Shown here: piece by piece, positions 45,797-56,955 of the stretch
Layout of the letters: each line of letters starts with the position of its first letter
How positions within the stretch are numbered: the first letter of the stretch is position 1
Origin: Rhodococcus sp. 14-2483-1-2
Lineage (GTDB): Bacteria > Actinomycetota > Actinomycetes > Mycobacteriales > Mycobacteriaceae
Length of the DNA: 64,000 bases
NCBI RefSeq assembly: GCF_002259405.1
Contig: NZ_NPFW01000013.1
Coordinates: 418,704-482,703 of the forward strand
Direction: 5' to 3'
Program-made: the position numbers and the translations under genes
The notes under the pieces: model-generated
Seen by the model: the letters and a program-made list of their open reading frames with translations, nothing else
The model's database searches: none
Told to the model about the DNA's origin: nothing

Positions 45797-46306
<510 letters not shown>

Positions 46307-46307
46307 A

Positions 46308-46985
46308 GTGGACGGTACCGCCGGCGACGTGGTCGCCCTGGTACCCGCTGCAGGCAAAGGCCTTCGGCTCGGACACGACGAGCCGAAGGCATTCGTCTGT
46401 CTGGGTACCGACTCTCTTCTGAAACGGTCCGTCGACGGTCTCCGGGCCTCGGGTGCCGTCGATCGCATCGTCGTCATAGTGCCGGCCGAGTTGCTCGACG
46501 CGGCCCGCCGTCATGTCGACAACGACGTCACGGTCGTGGCCGGAGGGCTCGAGCGCACCGATTCGGTGCGTGCCGGTCTCGCTGAGGTCGGCGACGCAAC
46601 CGTCGTACTCGTCCACGACGCCGCCCGCGCACTCACCCCACCGACGCTGATCGCCCGCGTTGTGGCCGAGGTACGAGCCGGACGCTCGGCCGTCATCCCG
46701 GTTCTCCCGGTCGTCGACACCATCAAGGAAGTCGACATCATGGGTGCGGTTGTCGGTACCCCCGACCGCGCGAGTCTGCGCTCGGTACAGACCCCGCAGG
46801 GCTTCGACGCCGACGTCCTGCGACGCGCCTACGACGCGACCTCCGATATCTCCACCGACGACGCGGGCCTCGTCGAGCGCATCGGCGAGACGGTGCACTC
46901 CATCGTCGGCGATGCACTCGCGTTCAAGATCACCACGCCACACGACCTGCTACTGGCCGAGGCCCTGACGAGAGGCGAGTCATGA
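46308..46985 (+). CDS. ispD: 2-C-methyl-D-erythritol 4-phosphate cytidylyltransferase
   Basis: 225 residues from GTG 46308, coupled to carD with no ribosome site of its own. It makes CDP-methylerythritol in the non-mevalonate isoprenoid pathway. The nucleotide-binding block [33 protein letters not shown] and [14 protein letters not shown] are the family signatures. It overlaps ispF by ATGA. Confidence 0.95.
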   Translation: MDGTAGDVVALVPAAGKGLRLGHDEPKAFVCLGTDSLLKRSVDGLRASGAVDRIVVIVPAELLDAARRHVDNDVTVVAGGLERTDSVRAGLAEVGDATVVLVHDAARALTPPTLIARVVAEVRAGRSAVIPVLPVVDTIKEVDIMGAVVGTPDRASLRSVQTPQGFDADVLRRAYDATSDISTDDAGLVERIGETVHSIVGDALAFKITTPHDLLLAEALTRGES

Positions 46986-47446
46986 GAGTCGGCATCGGTA
47001 CCGACGTGCATCCCATCGCCCCCGGTCGGCCCTGTTGGCTGGCCGGATTGCTCTTCGACGACGCGGACGGGCTCGAGGGACACTCCGACGGTGACGTCGC
47101 CTCCCACGCTCTGTGCGACGCGTTGCTGTCCGCGGCAGGTCTCGGCGATCTCGGATCGGTGTTCGGGACGGGGCGACCGGAATGGGACGGGGTCAGCGGA
47201 GCCGCCATGTTGACCGAGGTCAAGCGGCTGCTCGACGCGGATGGATTCTCGATCGGTAACGCCGCGGTGCAGATCATCGGCAACAGGCCCAAGATCGGAC
47301 CGCGCCGCGTCGAGGCCCAGGAAGTTCTCTCGCGGGTGCTCGGTGCGCCGGTATCGGTGTCTGCGACCACCACGGACGGCCTCGGGCTGACCGGTCGTGG
47401 TGAAGGAATCGCGGCCATCGCGACCGCACTTGTCATGGCGAGGTAA
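46982..47446 (+). CDS. ispF: 2-C-methyl-D-erythritol 2,4-cyclodiphosphate synthase
   Basis: 154 residues. Zinc ligands Asp8 and His10 in GIGTDVHPI, the [15 protein letters not shown] block and the C-terminal [15 protein letters not shown] are intact. It cyclises the product of IspE. ispD and ispF lie together; ispE is not in the window. Confidence 0.96.
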   Translation: MRVGIGTDVHPIAPGRPCWLAGLLFDDADGLEGHSDGDVASHALCDALLSAAGLGDLGSVFGTGRPEWDGVSGAAMLTEVKRLLDADGFSIGNAAVQIIGNRPKIGPRRVEAQEVLSRVLGAPVSVSATTTDGLGLTGRGEGIAAIATALVMAR

Positions 47447-47455
47447 AACCACCGG

Positions 47456-47461
47456 TAGCAT
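47456..47461 (+). promoter_or_regulatory. -10 element of cysS (leaderless)
   Basis: TAGCAT ends eight bases before GTG 47470, placing the message start at that codon and arguing against TTG 47461, which overlaps the -10. Confidence 0.45.
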
Positions 47462-47469
47462 TGCTGGTC

Positions 47470-48885
47470 GTGACCCTTCACCTACACGACACCGAGACGA
47501 GGGCCCTGCGGGAATTCACCCCCTTGGTCCCTGGCCATGTATCGGTGTACCTGTGTGGGGCGACGGTGCAGGGCGAACCACACATCGGCCACGTGCGCAG
47601 CGGCGTCGCGTTCGACGTACTGCGCCGCTGGTTGCTGGCGCACGATTACGACGTCGCCTTCGTCCGCAACGTCACCGACATCGACGACAAGATCCTCAAC
47701 AAGGCGCGCGAGGCGGGCCGTCCGTGGTGGGAGTGGGCTGCTACCTACGAGCGATCCTTCACCTGGGCGTACGACCGACTCGGGGTACTTCCGCCATCGG
47801 CCGAGCCACGCGCCACCGGGCACATCACGCAGATGGTCCGGATGATCGAGCGCCTGATCGAACGCGGCCACGCCTACGCCGACGAGTGCGGCGACGTCTA
47901 CTTCGACGTGCAGAGCTTCCCGAGCTACGGCGCGCTGTCCGGTCACAAGCTCGACGACGTGCACCAGGGCGAGAGCGTCGCCGAGGGCAAGCGCGATCCC
48001 CGCGATTTCACGCTGTGGAAGGGTGCCAAGCCCGGCGAGCCGTCGTGGCCGACGCCGTGGGGCCCCGGTCGGCCCGGTTGGCACCTCGAATGCTCGGCGA
48101 TGGCAGAGAACTACCTCGGTTCGGATTTCGACATCCATTGCGGTGGGCTCGATCTGGTGTTTCCGCATCACGAGAACGAGCGAGCCCAGTCGATGGCGGC
48201 CGGTGACGGCTTCTCGCGGTACTGGCTGCACAACGGCTGGGTGACGATGGGCGGCGAGAAGATGTCGAAGTCGCTCGGCAACGTCCTGTCGGTACCGAAT
48301 GTGCTCAAAAAGGTTCGGCCGCAGGAGCTTCGGTTCTACCTCGGTGGCGCGCACTATCGCTCGATGCTGGAATACTCCGACACCGCGCTCGAGACCGCAG
48401 CCGTGACGTACCGGGGCATCGAAGGGTTCGTCCGACGAGCCGTCGAACGTGCCGGCGACGTACCGATGGGCAAGTGGACCACAGGATTCGCCGCGGCTCT
48501 CGACGACGACCTCGGAGTTCCCAAGGCGTTGGCCGAGATTCACGCCACCGTCACCCTCGGCAACACCGCGCTCGAGTCCGGTGACCTACCGGCTGCGGTG
48601 GAGTACGCGGGCAGCGTGCGGGCGATGCTGGACATCCTCGGTGTCGACCCGCTCGATCCGCACTGGATCAGCGACAGTGGTTCCGACGCAGCAGCTCTCG
48701 GCGCTCTCGGCGTTCTGGTCGAGGCCGAGCTGGAGCGTCGAGCAACGGCGAAGGCGACCAAGGACTGGGCCGCCGCAGACGACATACGGACACGACTGGC
48801 CAAGGCCGGAGTCGACGTGACAGATACACCCAACGGGCCGGAATGGTCGCTGGGTACGAGCAAGACCGACGAAGCAGGTTTGTGA
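47470..48885 (+). CDS. cysS: Cysteinyl-tRNA synthetase
   Basis: 471 residues. Class I catalytic motifs HIGH (38-41) and EKMSKS are present, with zinc ligands Cys29, the Cys of WHLECSAM and the His pair of FPHHENE. The DALR-type C-terminal helical domain follows. It charges tRNA-Cys. GTG 47470 is chosen on the leaderless promoter model. Equivalent to cysS1 (Rv3580c). It overlaps rlmB by the TGATG arrangement. Confidence 0.95.
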   Translation: MTLHLHDTETRALREFTPLVPGHVSVYLCGATVQGEPHIGHVRSGVAFDVLRRWLLAHDYDVAFVRNVTDIDDKILNKAREAGRPWWEWAATYERSFTWAYDRLGVLPPSAEPRATGHITQMVRMIERLIERGHAYADECGDVYFDVQSFPSYGALSGHKLDDVHQGESVAEGKRDPRDFTLWKGAKPGEPSWPTPWGPGRPGWHLECSAMAENYLGSDFDIHCGGLDLVFPHHENERAQSMAAGDGFSRYWLHNGWVTMGGEKMSKSLGNVLSVPNVLKKVRPQELRFYLGGAHYRSMLEYSDTALETAAVTYRGIEGFVRRAVERAGDVPMGKWTTGFAAALDDDLGVPKALAEIHATVTLGNTALESGDLPAAVEYAGSVRAMLDILGVDPLDPHWISDSGSDAAALGALGVLVEAELERRATAKATKDWAAADDIRTRLAKAGVDVTDTPNGPEWSLGTSKTDEAGL

Positions 48886-49868
48886 TGGCAGGCAATTCGA
48901 GTAGGCGCGGCGCGATCCGCAAGGACGGCACCAAGAAGGGGCAGGTCGCCGGTTCCGGAGGCAAACGTCGTAAGGGCCTCGAGGGCCGCGGCGCGACGCC
49001 TCCCGCCTCCGAGCGCACCAAGCACCCCGCCGCGCGTCGGGCCAAGCTCGCCGAGAAGTCCGCGCAGAATCGCGGTGCCACCACCGGCGGCCGCGCGGGC
49101 GGACGACCGGCAGGCCGCAAGGCCGAAGACGGTCCCGAAGTGGTGCTCGGTCGCAACCCGGTCGTCGAGTGCCTGCGTGCAGGCGTGCCCGCCACCGCAC
49201 TGTGGGTCGCCGTCGGTACCGACAGCGACGATCGGCTCAAGGAAGCCGTGCAGCGCGCAGGCGATGCGCGGATCTCCATCCTCGAAGTTCCCCGTTCGGA
49301 TCTGGACAAGCTCAGCGCCAACGGACTGCACCAGGGCCTGGCCTTGCAGGTCCCGCCGTACCGCTACGCGCACCCCGACGACCTGATCTCGAACGCGCGC
49401 ACGCACCAGGAACCCGCACTGCTCGTCGCGCTCGACAACATCACCGACCCACGCAACCTCGGTGCCGTCGTGCGATCGGTCGCTGCCTTCGGCGGCCATG
49501 GCGTCGTGATCCCGCAGCGGCGCAGCGCCAGCGTGTCCGCGGTGGCGTGGCGTACCAGCGCCGGTGCCGCCGCTCGCCTGCCCATCGCCCGAGCAGTCAA
49601 TCTCACTCGTACGCTCAAGGATTGGCAGTCCAAGGGAGTCACCGTCGTCGGCCTCGATGCCGGTGGCGACACCGAACTCGACACCTTCGACGGTAAGGGT
49701 CCGGTCGTCATCGTCGTCGGATCCGAGGGCAAGGGCCTCTCGCGTCTGGTCAGCGAGACCTGCGATCACATCCTGTCGATCCCGATGGCCGGGCCGGTCG
49801 AGTCGCTCAATGCCTCCGTGGCTGCGGGCGTCGTGTTGGCCGACATCGCGCGGCAACGCCGCGGGTAG
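48885..49868 (+). CDS. rlmB: 23S rRNA 2'-O-methyltransferase, SpoU/RlmB family
   Basis: 327 residues. A long basic low-complexity N-terminus (about 1-80) is followed by a substrate-binding domain ([14 protein letters not shown]) and the SPOUT knot with motifs [37 protein letters not shown] and [20 protein letters not shown]. It would methylate a 23S rRNA ribose; a tRNA target cannot be excluded. It converges on the IclR gene with three bases between stops. Confidence 0.93.
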   Translation: MAGNSSRRGAIRKDGTKKGQVAGSGGKRRKGLEGRGATPPASERTKHPAARRAKLAEKSAQNRGATTGGRAGGRPAGRKAEDGPEVVLGRNPVVECLRAGVPATALWVAVGTDSDDRLKEAVQRAGDARISILEVPRSDLDKLSANGLHQGLALQVPPYRYAHPDDLISNARTHQEPALLVALDNITDPRNLGAVVRSVAAFGGHGVVIPQRRSASVSAVAWRTSAGAAARLPIARAVNLTRTLKDWQSKGVTVVGLDAGGDTELDTFDGKGPVVIVVGSEGKGLSRLVSETCDHILSIPMAGPVESLNASVAAGVVLADIARQRRG

Positions 49869-49871
49869 ACC

Positions 49872-50645
49872 CTAGGTTCTGATACGGGCGGCGGTGTCGT
49901 GCATCGCCGGGACGACGGTATCGATCATGTCGGTCGGGGTGTAGTTCCTCGCGTGCAGTGACGTGTTCAGTGCTGCCACGACGGTGCCGTTGCTGTTTCG
50001 CAAAGGCACTGCCGCAGCACGCATTCCGACGTCGAGTTCATCGACGACCTCGGACCAGCCTGCGCTGCGCACCCGAGTGATCTCGGCGCGCAGTGCGTCT
50101 CGATCTACCAGTGTGCGCGGGGTCAGGGCTTCGATGGGGGCGTCGGCGAAATAGCGTTCGAGTTCGCTCTCGGGGAGGGCTGCGAGCAGCACTCGACCCG
50201 ATGATGTTGCGTGCGCGGGGAATCGAGTGCCCAGCGTGATGACGACCCGCAACATCCGCGACGACGGAACGCGCGCGACATAGACGATGTCGAACCCGTC
50301 GAGGATGGCCACCGAGGTCGTTTCGCCCAATTGTCGTGCCAGCGCTTCGATGTGGGGTTCGGCCAGGCGCGGCAGGTCCATTCCGGACAGGAACGAGAAG
50401 CCCAGATTCATCACTCGTGGGGTGAGGGTGAACTGACGGCCGTCCTGACGGACGAATCCCAGCTCTGCCAGGGTCAGCAACAGTCGGCGGGCCGTGGCTC
50501 TGGTGACTCCGACGGCCTCGGCGACCTCGGTGAGCGTGCGGGCCGGATGCGCGTCGTCGAAGCACTGGAGCACGTTCAGGCCGCGTTCGAGTGACTGCAC
50601 GAACCAGGTGGGGCGTTGGTCGTCGGGTGCGATCTCGGCCGTCAT
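49872..50645 (-). CDS. IclR-family regulator (PcaR-like)
   Basis: 257 residues from ATG 50645. A winged helix (LTEVAEAVGVTRATARRLLLTL) and a C-terminal IclR effector domain (GRVLLAALPESELERYF is the usual signature). This subgroup often controls protocatechuate, quinate or shikimate catabolism. It is divergent from the transporter and dehydrogenase-like pair, whose promoter region carries a palindrome suited to an IclR protein. Confidence 0.9.
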   Translation of the reverse strand: MTAEIAPDDQRPTWFVQSLERGLNVLQCFDDAHPARTLTEVAEAVGVTRATARRLLLTLAELGFVRQDGRQFTLTPRVMNLGFSFLSGMDLPRLAEPHIEALARQLGETTSVAILDGFDIVYVARVPSSRMLRVVITLGTRFPAHATSSGRVLLAALPESELERYFADAPIEALTPRTLVDRDALRAEITRVRSAGWSEVVDELDVGMRAAAVPLRNSNGTVVAALNTSLHARNYTPTDMIDTVVPAMHDTAARIRT

Positions 50646-50754
50646 GGTTCGAGTCTGCCTCATCGTTCTGTTCGCGCTGCATCACACCGTCCACTGCTTG
50701 TGGTCTTGACCACAACGGCCGCATCTGGCTACAGTTGTGCGAATAACAAACAAC

Positions 50755-50771
50755 TGTGCGCTATACGCACA
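50755..50771. promoter_or_regulatory. Candidate IclR operator
   Basis: TGTGCG-CTATA-CGCACA, a perfect palindrome 18 bp before the transporter start. Related half-sites TTGTGCG occur at 50735-50741. Its position between IclR and its likely target supports the assignment. Confidence 0.6.
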
Positions 50772-50789
50772 AAATCGAAGGGCCGACAA

Positions 50790-52157
50790 GTGAACGTTGA
50801 CGTCGCAGTCGCGGACGGATCCAGAGCACGGAAGGCTGCCATCGGCAGCTTCGTCGGTGCCGTGGTCGAGTGGTACGACTTCCTGCTGTACGGCATCATC
50901 GCCGCGCTGGTGTTCAACTCCCAATTCTTTCCCAGCGTCTCGCCCGCAGTCGGCGTGATGGCGGCGTTCGCCACCTTCGGCGTCGGCTTCCTCTTCCGTC
51001 CTCTGGGCGGCATCTTCTTCGGGCACTACGGCGACCGTCTCGGACGCAAGCGCATGCTGATCTGGACGATGCTGTTGATGGGCGTCGCAACCGCGTTGAT
51101 CGGCCTGGTTCCCAACTTCGAGTCGATCGGCTGGTTCGCGCCGCTGCTCCTGGTGCTGCTGCGTGCGATCCAGGGCTTCGCCGTCGGCGGCGAATGGGGC
51201 GGAGCATCTCTGATGGCCGTCGAGAGCGCGCCGGCGAAGAAGAAGGCGTTCTACAGCAGTGGCGTCCAGGTCGGCTACTCCGTCGGACTCATCCTCGCCA
51301 CCGGCGCGGTCACCATCATGAGCAACCTGCTCAGCGACGACGCATTCACCAGCTGGGGCTGGCGCGTCCCGTTCCTGGCCAGCGCGGTGCTCGTGCTGTT
51401 CGGCCTGTGGATCCGATCCGGTGTCGAGGAATCACCCGTGTTCGAGCAGGCAGTCGAGGAGAGCGGCGAGAAGAAGAAGCTGCCGGTCATCCAGGCGATC
51501 ACCGAGCACCCCGGCTCGTTCCTCAAGATCATCGCGCTGCGCATGGCAGAGCTGTTCACCATGTACATCGTCACCACGTTCGCCCTGAGCTACACCGTCA
51601 ACGAACTGGGCTACGAGCGTCAGTTCATGCTCAACGTCGCGCTGCTGGTCGGTGCCATCGGCATCCTGAGCATCCCGACCTACGCCGCGATCGCCGACCG
51701 CTTCGGCCGCAAGCCGATCTTCGTCACCGGTGCCGTCGTCGGCGCACTGGCAGCCGTACCGTTCTTCCTCTCCCTGCAGGCAGCGTCGGTGGTCGCCATC
51801 GTGATCCTCGCCGTCATCCTGGTCAACGTCTCGCACGACATGGTGGTCTCGGTGCAGCAGCCCCTGTTCACCGAGATGTTCGGCCCCGAACTGCGCTACA
51901 GCGGAGCCGGTGTGGGATATCAGGTCGCCAGCGCGATCGCCGGCGGCTTCACCCCGTTCATCGCAGCAGCGCTGGTCAGCTGGAACGACGGCTCCTGGCA
52001 TTACGTCGCGGCGTACCTGGCCCTGGGGTGCATCATCTCGGCCGTGGTCGCGGCACTGATGAAGAACATGGGCTCCTCCGATGTCACCTCCATCTCCGAT
52101 CAGGCCGCCCCTGCAGCAGAAGCCGTTGTTGCAGAGCGTGTCTCGAAGTCGGTATGA
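50790..52157 (+). CDS. MFS transporter, metabolite:H+ symporter (MHS) family, shikimate/quinate-type
   Basis: 455 residues with 12 membrane helices. AVVEWYDFLLYG, RPLGGIFFGHYGDRLGRKRML, RAIQGFAVGGEWGGA and ADRFGRKPIF are hallmarks of the MHS family (ShiA, KgtP, ProP). GTG 50790 follows GAAGGG. It overlaps the next gene, a shikimate-dehydrogenase-like enzyme, so a hydroaromatic acid such as shikimate or quinate is the most likely substrate, by inference. Confidence 0.88.
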   Translation: MNVDVAVADGSRARKAAIGSFVGAVVEWYDFLLYGIIAALVFNSQFFPSVSPAVGVMAAFATFGVGFLFRPLGGIFFGHYGDRLGRKRMLIWTMLLMGVATALIGLVPNFESIGWFAPLLLVLLRAIQGFAVGGEWGGASLMAVESAPAKKKAFYSSGVQVGYSVGLILATGAVTIMSNLLSDDAFTSWGWRVPFLASAVLVLFGLWIRSGVEESPVFEQAVEESGEKKKLPVIQAITEHPGSFLKIIALRMAELFTMYIVTTFALSYTVNELGYERQFMLNVALLVGAIGILSIPTYAAIADRFGRKPIFVTGAVVGALAAVPFFLSLQAASVVAIVILAVILVNVSHDMVVSVQQPLFTEMFGPELRYSGAGVGYQVASAIAGGFTPFIAAALVSWNDGSWHYVAAYLALGCIISAVVAALMKNMGSSDVTSISDQAAPAAEAVVAERVSKSV

Positions 52158-52990
52158 CCTCACTGACCCTGGTCGGTTCGCACGCGTCCACCGCGATGTC
52201 ACCCGCGCTGTGGACGCGTGCGTTCGAGATAGCCGACGTGCCTTCCCGCTACGACGCCTGGGAGGTCGCCGACGTCGCCGACCTCCCCGATGTCGAGAAT
52301 GCCCTGCGGGGCGGCCGTACCGATGCTGCGAACGTGACGATGCCCTGGAAGCACTGGGCTGCAACGGTTGCCGACGAGGTCGACCCGGATGTATCGATCT
52401 CGGGGGTGGCCAACCTGCTGTTCCTGCGTGCGGGAGCCCTGTTCGCCATGAACACCGACATCGCGGCGGTTCGAGCGGCCACCTCGGGACGCACCTTCGG
52501 CTCGGCACTTCTGCTCGGAGCCGGTGGAGCCGCGCATGCCGCCGCCTTCGCGTTGCAGGGCCGCATCGACAGACTGGTGGTCTCGGACGTCGACAGGCGC
52601 TCGGCGGCAGGACTCGTCGCCGAGCTCGACGGGTACGACGGATCGGCCTCGGTTGTCGACTGGTCGGATCGGGCAGTGAATCTGGACTCCTACGACCTGG
52701 TGATCAACGCGACGCCGATCGGCCGCGACGGCTCGGAGGATCAGCTGGCCTGGGGAGCAGGAGAACTGGCGGCGGGGGCCACGGTGTACGACTTCGTCTA
52801 TGCCGACACACTCAATGCCGTCGAGTCCTATGCAGCGGACCGCGGAATCGAACTCATCGACGGATGGACGCACCTGTTCCATCAGGCCGACGCCATGGTC
52901 CGCCCGCTCGGACTACCCGAACGCATGTCCGATGCACTGCGGCGCAGCATTCGGGAGATCTGCCCGGCTGCGGCCGGAATCAACCGATAG
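52154..52990 (+). CDS. Shikimate/quinate dehydrogenase-like protein
   Basis: 278 residues. N-terminal substrate domain with GSHASTAMSP, catalytic Lys in NVTMPWKHWA and Asp in AMNTDIAAVRA, and an NAD(P) fold at LLLGAGGAAHAAAFAL. SxS of canonical AroE is replaced by HASTAMS, so substrate preference may differ. It is translationally coupled to the transporter, and its stop overlaps the convergent pxpC gene by 11 bp. It is more likely catabolic than the biosynthetic AroE. Confidence 0.85.
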   Translation: MTSLTLVGSHASTAMSPALWTRAFEIADVPSRYDAWEVADVADLPDVENALRGGRTDAANVTMPWKHWAATVADEVDPDVSISGVANLLFLRAGALFAMNTDIAAVRAATSGRTFGSALLLGAGGAAHAAAFALQGRIDRLVVSDVDRRSAAGLVAELDGYDGSASVVDWSDRAVNLDSYDLVINATPIGRDGSEDQLAWGAGELAAGATVYDFVYADTLNAVESYAADRGIELIDGWTHLFHQADAMVRPLGLPERMSDALRRSIREICPAAAGINR

Positions 52991-53834
52991 CGCGAAACCG
53001 TATCGGTGTTCCGGGGGTGAGCTGCGCAGCGGCGGACACGTCCACTGCAGTGACGACGGCGATCACCGGATAGCCGCCCGTGACGGGGTGGTCGGCGAGA
53101 AACAGCACCGGCTGCCCCGACGGCGGAACCTGCAGAGCGCCGAGAACCATTCCTTCGCTGGCCAATTCGCTGTCGACGGCTCGGTCCAGGGGTTCGGCAC
53201 CGTCCAGCCTGATGCCGACGCGATCCGAATCCTGCGTAACGGTCCACGACTGTTCGAGCAGAAGCGATCGGGCGCGCTCGGTGAACCAGTTCTCGCGCGG
53301 CCCGAACGTGACATGCAGTGTGGCTCGGATCGATGGCGGCGGTACGAACTCCGCTGCGGGCCAACGGCCGCTGTCGTCGCCGACGGCCAATACGGTGCCG
53401 GAGGAGAGTGCTGCGGGCCCGAGGCCGGACATCGTGTCCGTCGACCGACTGCCGAGGACGGTGGGAACGTCGATCCCGCCTCGCACGGCGACGTAGCTAC
53501 GCAGACCCCATGTCGGCGTGGACAATTCCAGTTCCTGTCCGGCTCGGACCACGAGCGTCGAATGCAACCCCTGCACGGCACCGTCCACGCGGCAGATCAC
53601 GTGTGCCCCGGTGACCGCCACGACGGCGTCGAACTCGGCGCGTAGTTTCAGGCCACCGAAGGTCACCTCCAGGGTCGCGGCGTCGGAGTTGTTGCCCACC
53701 AATCGGTTCGCGGCATCGTGTGAATGCCGGTCCGCGGCACCCGAGCAGCCGACTCCGATCGACGCATACCCCGGGCGACCGCGATCCTGCACGGTGCACA
53801 GTGGTCCCGTCTGCAGAACGGTCACGGCTCTCAT
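52980..53834 (-). CDS. pxpC: 5-oxoprolinase subunit C (biotin-dependent carboxyltransferase-like)
   Basis: 284 residues from ATG 53834, overlapping the pxpB stop. TVQDRGRPGYASIGVGCSGAADRHS and LEVTFGGLKL are signatures of the PxpC/KipA family, and the C-terminal PVTGGYPVIAVV is typical. With PxpA and PxpB it hydrolyses 5-oxoproline to glutamate using ATP. Confidence 0.92.
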   Translation of the reverse strand: MRAVTVLQTGPLCTVQDRGRPGYASIGVGCSGAADRHSHDAANRLVGNNSDAATLEVTFGGLKLRAEFDAVVAVTGAHVICRVDGAVQGLHSTLVVRAGQELELSTPTWGLRSYVAVRGGIDVPTVLGSRSTDTMSGLGPAALSSGTVLAVGDDSGRWPAAEFVPPPSIRATLHVTFGPRENWFTERARSLLLEQSWTVTQDSDRVGIRLDGAEPLDRAVDSELASEGMVLGALQVPPSGQPVLFLADHPVTGGYPVIAVVTAVDVSAAAQLTPGTPIRFRAIG

Positions 53835-54433
53835 GCCTGCTCGAATCGGACGACAGTGCCGGGTCGCAGCAGCGCGGGGGGATCGCGGTCGAGGTTCCAC
53901 AGGGGCGCGTCGGTGCGTCCTATCAGCTGCCAGCCGCCAGGGGAGGAGCGCGGATAGATGCCCGAGAACTCACCTGCCAGCCCCACCGAACCGGCCGGAA
54001 CGCTGGTGCGCGGTGACGTGCGCCGCGGAACGTGCAGCCGCGTGTCGGTGCCGACGAGATAGCCGAAGCCGGGCGCGAAGCCGCCGAACGCAACGGTCCA
54101 CGCTCGGCCGGTATGTGCGGCAACGACTTCGGTGGTCGTCAGGCCGGTCAGGCGCGCAACCTCGTCGAGGTCTTCGCCGTCGTAGACCACCGAGATGGTC
54201 ACGGTGTCGGACCGGTCGTCGACCGCGGTGACTGCGGGTTCGGTGGCCGAGATCCAATCCAGCACCGGCTGCTTCGGCCCGTCGAACATCACCAGTACGG
54301 TGCGAGCGGCGGGAACCAGATCGACGACGCCTACCGGTGTGTTCAGCGAAAGCGCACGGTAATACGCCATCGTCTCGTCCAGCCCGTCGAACTCGACGAG
54401 TACTGCGTTCTCGCCCGCAGGCACAATGCGCAT
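53831..54433 (-). CDS. pxpB: 5-oxoprolinase subunit B
   Basis: 200 residues of the KipI/PxpB family. The signature AFGGFAPGFGYLVG and RRTSPRTSVPAGSVGLAG region are intact. It overlaps both neighbours by four bases (ATGA), the tight spacing expected of complex subunits. Confidence 0.92.
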   Translation of the reverse strand: MRIVPAGENAVLVEFDGLDETMAYYRALSLNTPVGVVDLVPAARTVLVMFDGPKQPVLDWISATEPAVTAVDDRSDTVTISVVYDGEDLDEVARLTGLTTTEVVAAHTGRAWTVAFGGFAPGFGYLVGTDTRLHVPRRTSPRTSVPAGSVGLAGEFSGIYPRSSPGGWQLIGRTDAPLWNLDRDPPALLRPGTVVRFEQA

Positions 54434-55197
54434 CAGACGAAGGCTGTCACGGCGATGCCGTTGCTGCGCAGCAGTTCCGATACGGCCGTTGCCATCGCGA
54501 CCGCCCCGGGGGAGTCGCCGTGCAGGCAGATCGACTCGGCCGCGACATCGATGCGCGAGCCGTCGACAGCCAGGGTCGTGCCGTCGGTGATCATGGTCAA
54601 CACACGCCGGGCGACGGCGTCGGGATCGGACAGCACGGCACCGGGTTCCGAGCGGGACACCAGCGTTCCCTGCGGGGTGTACGCGCGGTCGGCGAAAGCC
54701 TCTGCGACGGTGCGTAGTCCGGCTCGTTCGGCTTCCTCGAGGAACACCGAACCGGGCAGGCCGAGCACCGGCAGTGTGGGGTCGTAGGCGAGAACGGCGT
54801 CGACCACGGCCTTGGCCTGGCCGCGGTGGTGCACGATCGCGTTGTACAGCGCGCCGTGCGGTTTGACGTAGGCGACGGCCGAACCGGAGGCTCGAGCGAG
54901 GCCGTCGAGTGCGCCGATCTGATAGATCACGTCGGCGGTGAGGTCGGCGGGGGAGACGTCGAGAAAGCGTCGGCCGAACCCGGCGAGGTCGTGATAGCCC
55001 ACCTGCGCTCCGATTCGCACGGCTCGGTCCGCAGCCGCGCGGCACGTCCGCAACAGGGTGGTGGGATCTCCGGCGTGAAAACCGCACGCGACGTTGGCGC
55101 TCGAGACCACGGTCAGCATGGCGTGGTCGTCGCCGAGAGTCCATGCGCCGTAGCTTTCGCCGAGATCGGCATTGAGATCGATGGACACCCTCGACAT
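54433..55197 (-). CDS. pxpA: 5-oxoprolinase subunit A (LamB/YcsF family)
   Basis: 254 residues. The opening [12 protein letters not shown] and [13 protein letters not shown] are diagnostic of the family. It starts one base after the znuB stop with little room for its own promoter, so the three pxp genes are probably read through from the metal-uptake operon. Confidence 0.93.
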   Translation of the reverse strand: MSRVSIDLNADLGESYGAWTLGDDHAMLTVVSSANVACGFHAGDPTTLLRTCRAAADRAVRIGAQVGYHDLAGFGRRFLDVSPADLTADVIYQIGALDGLARASGSAVAYVKPHGALYNAIVHHRGQAKAVVDAVLAYDPTLPVLGLPGSVFLEEAERAGLRTVAEAFADRAYTPQGTLVSRSEPGAVLSDPDAVARRVLTMITDGTTLAVDGSRIDVAAESICLHGDSPGAVAMATAVSELLRSNGIAVTAFV

Positions 55198-55198
55198 C

Positions 55199-56077
55199 CT
55201 AGGCGGCGACGAGCCGTCCGGAGTTCGCCTTGCGGGTTGCCCCGATGCCGCGGCAGACGAGATAGATGACGAAGGAGATGGTGGTGACGAACGTCGAGAC
55301 CGGCAGACCGGGGGCGAGGGAGAGCAGGATGCCTCCGACGGCGGCGATCTCGGCGAACAGGATGGACAGCAGTGTCGCCTTGAGCGGGCTGGCCGTCACC
55401 CGCGCGGCGGCCGCGGCCGGGGTGATGAGCAGCGAGAGCACCAGCAGGGCTCCGACGATCTGAACGCCGAGCGCACACGCGACGCCGACGAGCACGGCGA
55501 AGACCACCGAGAGTGCGCGGACGGGGACGCCGCGGGCCAGCGCGACCTCGGGGTCGGTGCTGGCGAACAGCAGCGGCCGATAGACCACGGTGAGGACGAT
55601 CAACACCAGAACCGCGCACACCAGCAGCAACTGGATGCCGCTCTGCCCGACGCCGACGATCTGGCCGATGAGCAGTGAGAAGCTGGTTCCGGTTCGGCCG
55701 GGGTAGAGCCAGATGAACAACACCGACAGGCCGAGGCCGAAGGACATGATGACGCCGATGACCGAGTCGCGGTCGCGGGCCTTGCTTCCGAGCAGGGCGA
55801 ACATCACCGCCGCGACCACGGACCCCACGATGGCTCCGAGGCCGACGGTGATGCCGACGAGCAGCGCGGCGGACGCACCGGTGAGCGAGAGTTCACTCGA
55901 TCCGTGCACCGCGAACGCCCACTGGCGGCTGACGATCAGCGGACCGAGTGCACCGGCGAGCAATCCGAGGATCGCGGCGGCGAGCAGCGCCTGCTGGACG
56001 AAGTCGTAGGTCAGCAGATTGGCTGTGGTGTCGAAGTCGAGCATCTTCGAGAATGCGTCGAGAACTTTCTCGTTCAT
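55199..56077 (-). CDS. znuB: Zinc/manganese ABC transporter permease
   Basis: 292 residues with about eight membrane helices. [19 protein letters not shown], and the C-terminal half with [20 protein letters not shown], are characteristic of the ABC-3 metal permease family. It overlaps the znuC stop by ATGA. Confidence 0.92.
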   Translation of the reverse strand: MNEKVLDAFSKMLDFDTTANLLTYDFVQQALLAAAILGLLAGALGPLIVSRQWAFAVHGSSELSLTGASAALLVGITVGLGAIVGSVVAAVMFALLGSKARDRDSVIGVIMSFGLGLSVLFIWLYPGRTGTSFSLLIGQIVGVGQSGIQLLLVCAVLVLIVLTVVYRPLLFASTDPEVALARGVPVRALSVVFAVLVGVACALGVQIVGALLVLSLLITPAAAAARVTASPLKATLLSILFAEIAAVGGILLSLAPGLPVSTFVTTISFVIYLVCRGIGATRKANSGRLVAA

Positions 56078-56907
56078 GCCTTGTCTTCTCTGTCGTGCGG
56101 CACGGGTGGGTGGTGTGCGCCTGCCGAGCCGAGCGCATCGATCGAGTCGCCGGTTCCGACCACGACGAGCCGGCCGCGAACCTTCAGGACCTCGACCTCG
56201 GTGCCGTACAGCTCGGAGAGCACCTCGGTGGTCATGACCTCCTCGGGAGTCCCGATGCGGAACCGGCCGTCGACGATGTAGACGATGCGGTCGACGAGCG
56301 GCAGGATCGGGTTGATCTCGTGCGTCACGAACAGCACTGCCGTGTCGTGCTCACGCCGTCGGCGATCGATGAGGCTCGAGACGAGTGATTGGTTGGCGAG
56401 GTCGAGGCTGAGCAGAGGCTCGTCGCACAGCAACACCGACGGATCGCCGACGAGTGCCTGGGCGATGCGCAGTCGCTGCTGCTCACCGCCGGACATCGAG
56501 CCGACGGGTGCGCCCGCGAAGGAGTTGGCGTCGACCTGATCGATCGCGCGCTGCACCGTCTCCTTGCGCTGTCGCATGCCGCGGAGGCCCATGCCCCATT
56601 TGTGGCCGTCCCAGCCGAGGCCGACGAGATCGCGTCCGCGCAGGGGGAGATCGTCGTCGATGTTGCGTTGCTGGGGCACGTAGCCGACGCCCGACTGGCC
56701 GCGGCGGACGGGATGGCCGTCGATCGCGGCTGTGCCGGACGTGAGGTGATTCTGGCCGAGCAGCACCTTGAGCAGAGACGTCTTGCCCGACCCGTTGGGG
56801 CCGAGAACGGCGACGAACTCGCCCTTCTCGACCGCCAGATCCAGGTTCTGCCACAGCGTGCGCTCGCCGAACGCCAGTCCGGCATCGCGCAGTTCTACAG
56901 CAGGCAT
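56074..56907 (-). CDS. znuC: Zinc/manganese ABC transporter ATPase
   Basis: 277 residues. Walker A GPNGSGKTS, Q-loop YVPQQ, signature MSGGEQQRLRIAQAL and Walker B LLCDEPLLSLD are complete. The C-terminus is His-containing (GAHHPPVPHDRE), possibly metal-sensing. It is preceded by the metal-binding protein across a 48-bp gap. Confidence 0.92.
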   Translation of the reverse strand: MPAVELRDAGLAFGERTLWQNLDLAVEKGEFVAVLGPNGSGKTSLLKVLLGQNHLTSGTAAIDGHPVRRGQSGVGYVPQQRNIDDDLPLRGRDLVGLGWDGHKWGMGLRGMRQRKETVQRAIDQVDANSFAGAPVGSMSGGEQQRLRIAQALVGDPSVLLCDEPLLSLDLANQSLVSSLIDRRRREHDTAVLFVTHEINPILPLVDRIVYIVDGRFRIGTPEEVMTTEVLSELYGTEVEVLKVRGRLVVVGTGDSIDALGSAGAHHPPVPHDREDKA

Positions 56908-56955
56908 GTACTACAGCTTTCCATCAGCAGGTCCGAGATCAGGAGTCGGATCGGC

